Of a DNA stretch of 64,000 nucleotides, positions 59,327 through 64,000 are shown in pieces. The notes beneath the pieces were generated by a model. It was not told where the DNA came from. It saw nothing but the letters and a program-made list of their open reading frames with translations, and ran no database searches. The stretch lies in NCBI RefSeq assembly GCF_000002985.6, contig NC_003279.8, positions 7,626,001 through 7,690,000 on the forward strand, given 5' to 3'. The stretch is from Caenorhabditis elegans. Its lineage: Eukaryota; Nematoda; Chromadorea; Rhabditida; Rhabditidae. The position numbers were made by a program, and so were the translations under genes. Each line of letters begins with the position of its first letter. Within the stretch, counting starts at the first letter, position 1.

Positions 59327-60164
59327 TTATCGTCGTGGTGTTGCATGTTGTGTTCCTGGTTGAGAGTCCAATTCAATTTCAACCATTCCATCCTCCATTT
59401 TTACAACTTTATCTGATTTTCCACCTTTTGCGGTTTCTGTTCCAACTTTCTTATTTTTCTGAAAATGTTTGAAAATATAAAAGTACAGTTGTATTAAGGA
59501 TCTTGCTGCCTCTTCGCAAAATTTTACGATTTCTATGCAATAATACGATACCAGGTCTCAACACGAAAAAAATTCAAATTAGAGTCACTGAAAAGAGTGT
59601 GCCTTTGAAGAGTACTGAATTTCTGAATTGAATAAACCGCAACAAAGCGGGGAGTGAGAACTACAGTACCCCTTACAATTAAAGGCGCGCTTCCGTTTTC
59701 TTATTTTTATTACAATTGTAATCGTACCGAGACCTGCTGTCGTATTTTTGTTACAGTACCTACGTAACATTTTTGAGTTGAAAATGATTAATAAAATTCT
59801 ATTAGAAAATTTTTTTAGTAAAGAAAGACACATTTCCAAAAGAAATCATTAAAATTTTAAATAACCTAACACATTTTTTTCACGACTTTCGAAAAAACCA
59901 ACTTCTGGAATTTATATTAACATACCAATATCTCTTACCTTGATAAATAAAACGACAGCAACAATGACAATTACAGTAACCAAACCGATTGCTCCAATTG
60001 TGATTGGAACAGCATATGTTCCTGTAAAATATAAATAATTTATTTAAGATTTTAGTGAAACTAAATTTGATAGAAATTCGAAATTCTTATACAAACAAAT
60101 AGATTCCCCGATTTTAAATTTCAATTAACGGCTGGAAAAATATCGATTTAAACTTACCGTCCAT
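59327..60164 (-). CDS. 73-aa single-pass membrane protein, unrecognised
   Basis: Three exons with good splice sites: 60158-60164 (only seven coding bases, ATGGACG), 59939-60021 and 59327-59458; 222 nt, 73 residues. The product starts MDGTYAVPITIGAIGL and has one strong helix (about residues 6-30, very rich in V and I), then KKNKK and a charged tail with EDGMVEIELD and a C-terminal PRR. With no signal peptide before it, the helix would be an N-terminal anchor with the basic tail in the cytosol. A TATAAA-like box on the minus strand at about 60278-60283 lies 115 bp upstream of the ATG, so it seems to have its own promoter. The 480-bp second intron carries a dispersed repeat. No family recognised. 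Confidence 0.65.
59590..59760. repeat. Dispersed repeat in the intron of the 73-aa gene
   Basis: Contains phrases common in worm repeats: GTGCCTTTGAAGAGTACTG, AACTACAGTACC, TTAAAGGCGCGC and CGTACCGAGACCTGCTGTCG. A partial inverted partner, ACGATACCAGGTCTCAACAC, lies at 59547-59566. No coding content. Confidence 0.55.
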
Positions 60165-60570
60165 TGTGAATTGAATGTTGGAATATTTTGAAGGTTTTGT
60201 TCGACGAAATGCGAGAAAGACGAGAATTGTGTGGTGTTGTGAAGAAAAGAAAGAGGCGTGAGTCACAGAGAGTCACACGATGTTTATATGTCAAAAAAGA
60301 AGAGATATTTCGAAAGTTAGGGTGCCAAATTTCGGACCGCCTGCTCAACTTTGCTCGTCAACCACACTACCACCACAAACTTGTCACTTTTTGATGATTT
60401 TGTCGTGTTCAAACTCGGATTTAGATTTAAACTAGAAGTTGGTCGTTTTTTGGATGTCTCTTGATATATAGAAACCAGAGAGATAGATTCCAGAAAGAAA
60501 TATATATGACACAAATAACAACAAACTGGCAGATGTGTGTGCATAGATGGGATTGTTTGTTATCGTTGAC
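60165..60570. promoter_or_regulatory. Promoter of the 73-aa gene and 3' flank of the LRR gene
   Basis: Minus-strand text reads CATATAAACATCG near 60280, a TATA-type box, followed by pyrimidine-rich text up to the short first exon. The overlapping open frames at 60154-60544 are on both strands and not supported. Confidence 0.4.
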
Positions 60571-63346
60571 CTAGTAATTCAAAAATTCACCCTTTTGATT
60601 GTAGACACCTTTTGCGTCATCTGTTTTTGAAAGATCGTATACATCTCTGCGTGGCTCTTCTTTGAATAATGTATCATTTGTCCTGCTTCCCACGAGAAGG
60701 TCTGGCTGAAATTCAGTCTTTCTTATCCATTGCCTTGAAACGAACAATCATAAAGAGCAGAGAAGAACTTACAATTTTCAATTCTGTGGTAGTCTCTTCA
60801 ACTGTTGAAGTTGTAGTTGTCGATGGAGCAGTTGTCGTATCACTCTTTTCATCGTATGGCTGAAATTTCTCAACCTCAACTTGAAGTATTTGTTCGCCAC
60901 GAAGGGTATAAGGACGATCACAGACGGTTTCATTTGTGTTTGCAACAAAGAATGAATTTCCATTTTCTTCGGCCTTTTTGACACGATCTTCTACTCCGAA
61001 GACGACTTAAAACAAGGACTTATGAAATTTAAATAAACCGAGATACTTACAATTAACCAATTCTCCGTCGCATCGATATGGATTCGAAGAAACATCCAGT
61101 GACTCAATTGCTGGCAGATTTTTAATAAGCTGAAAAACTTATGATTGGAGCGAAGTTTCAGTAATTTTTGAACTGAACTTACATTTGGTAGGGATTTAAG
61201 CTTATTCTTCTGGAGATTTAATTTCTTGAGTGAATCCTTTTGATTCTCAAAAGTGTTCTCAACAATGTTTGAAATATTGCATTTTGATAAGTCCAATTCT
61301 TCAAGTTTTGGATAATCTTTCAATTGATCTGCAGAAATGGAAGTGAACCCGCATTCAGCTAATGACAATTTTTCGAGCATTCCAAGTCCTGTCGAAGGGA
61401 GCTCGGAAATCGGATTATTTCGAAGACTTATTGTTTTCAGTTTATCAGTCAGTGGCTTGAATACATCTGTTGGAATAGTCTTGATCTCGTTCCATCCCAA
61501 GTCTAGTTCTTCTAAGCTGGAAAGACCAAAGAAAACGTCAGGCTCCAATTTTCTGAAATAAAATAAATAGTTGCATAATTGTAAGTATGTACTCACGAAA
61601 TAAAGTTTCCTGCCAAAGAAAGTCTTGTCAAACTCTCCAATCCATCAAAAGCATAAGCTGTGATATTTTCAATGAGGTTGACTCGGAGATCAAGCTCTTT
61701 TAATTTTTTGAGTGTGGCAAACTGCCCTGGCTCTAATGTTGGAATTGAGCATCCGGATAGTTTGAGTACTTCAATTTGTGGAATTTCTTTGAACAATGTC
61801 TCAGGTGGTTGGAAGATTCCATCAGCACGTGATAGATCGAGAGTCTGAAGAACTTTTAAGTACACTTATGAATAGAGAAGATGGAAAAAGAGAAATACCT
61901 TAAGTGCTTTCAATCGACCAATTTCTTCCACAACAGTTTCATTTATAAAGTTATGTTCACCAATTACAAGGGTTTCAAGCGAGGTAAGCGGTTCGAACGC
62001 TTTTTCTTCAATTGATGTGATAAAGTTTCCGGAGACGTCGAGATATGAAAGCTGGAAAATACATGTTCCCCATTAATTTTCTTTTTGCTATTCTATACGT
62101 GTTTGACTTCTGAATACGTTTGTGTGAAGTACATAAAAACCGAGACGCAGAAGCCTAAAGTCCGAAGAAGACAAGTTTTTTAACGTCATCAGTCCCCTCT
62201 CAGACGCAACAGACACAAAATAATTGGCGGACGGTAGTAAAACACTAGACCGAAGAATTTATACTCTACATTTGGAAATAAAACCAATGTGCAAGATTTA
62301 TGATTTTTTAGTTTGAAAATCAACTTTCACACTTCAAATTCCTTTACTGATTGATAATGTCAGTAATAACCCATTAACTTACATCCAGTACTATATCACA
62401 AGGGTCATTTCCATTTTTCTGGTGTATCGCATCTTGCTCTTTTCATGCTCTCGCTCTCACTTTATGTGGTCATTCGGGGCCGTTGTCCATGTATAAAAAG
62501 AGACGGACAACGCGACAGAGTGTAATAATGCACGGCCGGACAAATGCGATTTTTGACGACCGCTGCGCATAATATATCGGAGATGTATGTATAAGTCAAT
62601 GTAGATTTTTTTTTGTAGGCATTATAAACAGATTTGGCTCACCTGCTTCTTGTTTTTGAACTGATCAACACCGAGAGAATCCAATTTATTGTTCGAGAAG
62701 ACGACTGTTTCAAGGTTTTCCAACGAATCTACGGATGGTGGGATTGTCTGAAATATAGTTGAATCATGAAGCTTTACTAAGCTTTAGTAAGCTTTAAAGT
62801 CACCTGAAGATTACACGCATGAATAGTCAAATTTCGAAGAGTCTGTTCTAGACCCTTGAAACTATCATCTCCAACCTTAAGCTCATCTTGTCCAGAGCAC
62901 TCCTTAATTTCGAGACTTTTAAGGTCAGGAGCCAATTTTCCGAATTCAGGAAGTCCTCCGTCTGGGAACTCCATGTGTTGAATACTGATCTGATAATAGT
63001 TTATATATTGTCTAAATTCCTCTATTCCAGATTTTAACTTACTGAAGACGTTATTAAACTGGCATTTTTCACTGCTTCTGTAGCTTTCATCAAATGGTCA
63101 AGGTTCGAGCCATACAGACATGAAATTACAACTTTTTCTTTGTCGTCGGGCTGTAATAATGAGTCATACTTTGCATAGTCAGCTACTATGATTCACCTTG
63201 CAGAAGCATAAGATCAGATTGTTGAGGTCATCTTGTGAGAGATCAGATTGATTTTCAAGTACATCCAAATCAGGACAATTTGGAATAGCGGCACCGACTG
63301 CTACAAAGCACAGCTGGACAAGGAATATCGCGACAAGGGGTCGCAT
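60571..63346 (-). CDS. lron-9: Secreted extracellular leucine-rich-repeat protein (eLRR, LRON-9-like)
   Basis: Ten exons: 63197-63346, 63043-63150, 62804-62989, 62643-62747, 61899-62051, 61597-61844, 61183-61552, 61051-61129, 60773-61005 and 60571-60705; 1767 nt, 588 residues. A signal peptide (MRPLVAIFLVQLCFVAVGAA) is followed by a Cys-containing N cap, then about 12 leucine-rich repeats of the LxxLxLxxN type (examples LEELDLGWNEIK, LKKLNLQKNKLKSLP). An LRRCT-like cap has NPYRCDGELV, with later Cys in ETVCDRP. Then comes a Thr-rich stalk (TTTAPSTTTTSTVEETTTEL) and a polar tail that ends GEFLNY. No membrane helix is seen, so it should be secreted. The start is the second Met of the frame, chosen because it opens the signal peptide. 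The symbol is remembered (T23G11.6). Confidence 0.82.
62052..62642. other. Long fourth intron of the LRR gene
   Basis: 591 bp in a gene with mostly short introns. It is less AT-rich than its neighbours and holds CCGTTGTCCATGTATAAAAA (62490-62509) followed by GACGGACAACGCG, so GTTGTCC and GGACAAC form an inverted pair around a TATA-like box on the plus strand. It could carry a promoter or a non-coding RNA, but nothing definite is recognised. Confidence 0.35.
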
Positions 63347-64000
63347 TTTGACCCACACTACAAAAGTGAACACACTTTCGGTTTTATTTCTCTCAGTTGA
63401 TGGCTGAAGCTTTATTTTTTAATAATAAATAAATAGTTTAGGATTGGATAAACAGTCGGACTGGGGGAGATTAGGAAAAGTAGGAGTAGTAGAAGAAGAA
63501 GACGGATTGATGATTTAAAACAAGATATGAGAACCGAGAACGTCGCGGTATTCTACTGGAGACAGAACGATGTGTGAAAGTGGCAAGAAAAGTATTAAGA
63601 AGAAGACGGTGTGGAGGAAGGAGGCAATAGAAAGATGGAAAGAAATGGGCGAAATGTGTGGCGCAAGATAGGGGCGGGACTCACCCCGAAAAGGGGAAAG
63701 GTGCCTTTGAGCGTCCAACAGTTTTTTGTTAGTGGTCATAATATGTCATACGCGCGGTGATCATTTTTTGATAACAATTCATCCGAATATGATAGTTTTG
63801 AACTAATCATGGATATAGCCAAGTTTTCTTCCAATTTGCAACTGTAGCAATTGAACTACATAAAGTTCTCATATCAGAAGTAAATCTTGTCTTCAACTTG
63901 CTAGTACCGAAAGAACTACGGCATCCAGATATTTGTATTCACATGGCAATTTTAGGGGTTCAAAGTTGAGTTATGTTGCTAAACTTTTTTTTTGTGGTGT
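63347..64000. other. Upstream region of the LRR gene
   Basis: No gene is supported to the end of the window. GA-rich runs at 63470-63520 and 63590-63660 are typical of worm promoter DNA. The minus-strand frame 63515-63739 starts within this DNA and has no signal peptide or splice support. Confidence 0.45.

Noticed and set aside
1..64000. tRNA, snRNA, snoRNA or known microRNA genes
   Set aside because: I looked for B-box GGTTCGANNCC text and for familiar worm microRNA sequences and found none I could support by eye. A tRNAscan or Infernal run would be decisive.

Overview
The window looks like nematode nuclear DNA, almost certainly Caenorhabditis elegans. It is AT-rich, has many short introns ending in TTTCAG, many genes with a splice-acceptor-like TTTCAG just before the start ATG (spliced-leader style), and palindromic intergenic repeats. 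The gene order (lrp-1, capg-1, a LDAH-like hydrolase, ncbp-2, two tandem RNA-dependent RNA polymerases, a dual-specificity phosphatase, ..., a GPALPP protein, golgin-84, VTA1, a RalBP1-like RhoGAP, an eLRR protein) matches my memory of a central part of chromosome I (clones F29D11, F26A3, T24B1, T23G11). Names come from recognition, not from a search. Exon borders were read by eye from GT/AG sites and reading phase, and every complete model given closes in frame.

Left part (1-17.3 kb): the 3' half of lrp-1 (megalin-like receptor) lies on the plus strand. It converges on a minus-strand series: an 80-aa membrane protein, capg-1 (condensin), the LDAH-like lipid-droplet hydrolase and ncbp-2 (cap-binding RRM protein). 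The small membrane protein starts 198 bp after the capg-1 stop, with a splice acceptor between them, which suggests an operon.

Middle (17.6-32.3 kb): two tandem minus-strand RdRP genes, predicted at 1601 aa (rrf-1) and 1632 aa (ego-1). Both carry the DLDGD catalytic motif and share a 115-bp stretch with no mismatch. A DUSP-type phosphatase follows. About 10 kb (32.3-42.5 kb) then carries no convincing gene but several inverted-repeat elements.

Right part (42.5-64 kb): an unrecognised plus-strand gene with a recent exon duplication; a minus-strand DEG/ENaC channel with an unusual pore motif; a GPALPP protein (minus) head-to-head with golgin-84 (plus); a VTA1 (ESCRT) gene whose first intron contains a phase-compatible UVRAG/Vps38-like open frame with its own poly(A) signal; a RhoGAP; a 73-aa membrane protein; and a secreted leucine-rich-repeat protein (lron-9-like). 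Functions represented include endocytosis and vesicle traffic, small-RNA silencing, chromosome condensation and RNA capping. The most interesting locus is the VTA1/UVRAG shared-exon arrangement at 53.4-56.8 kb.
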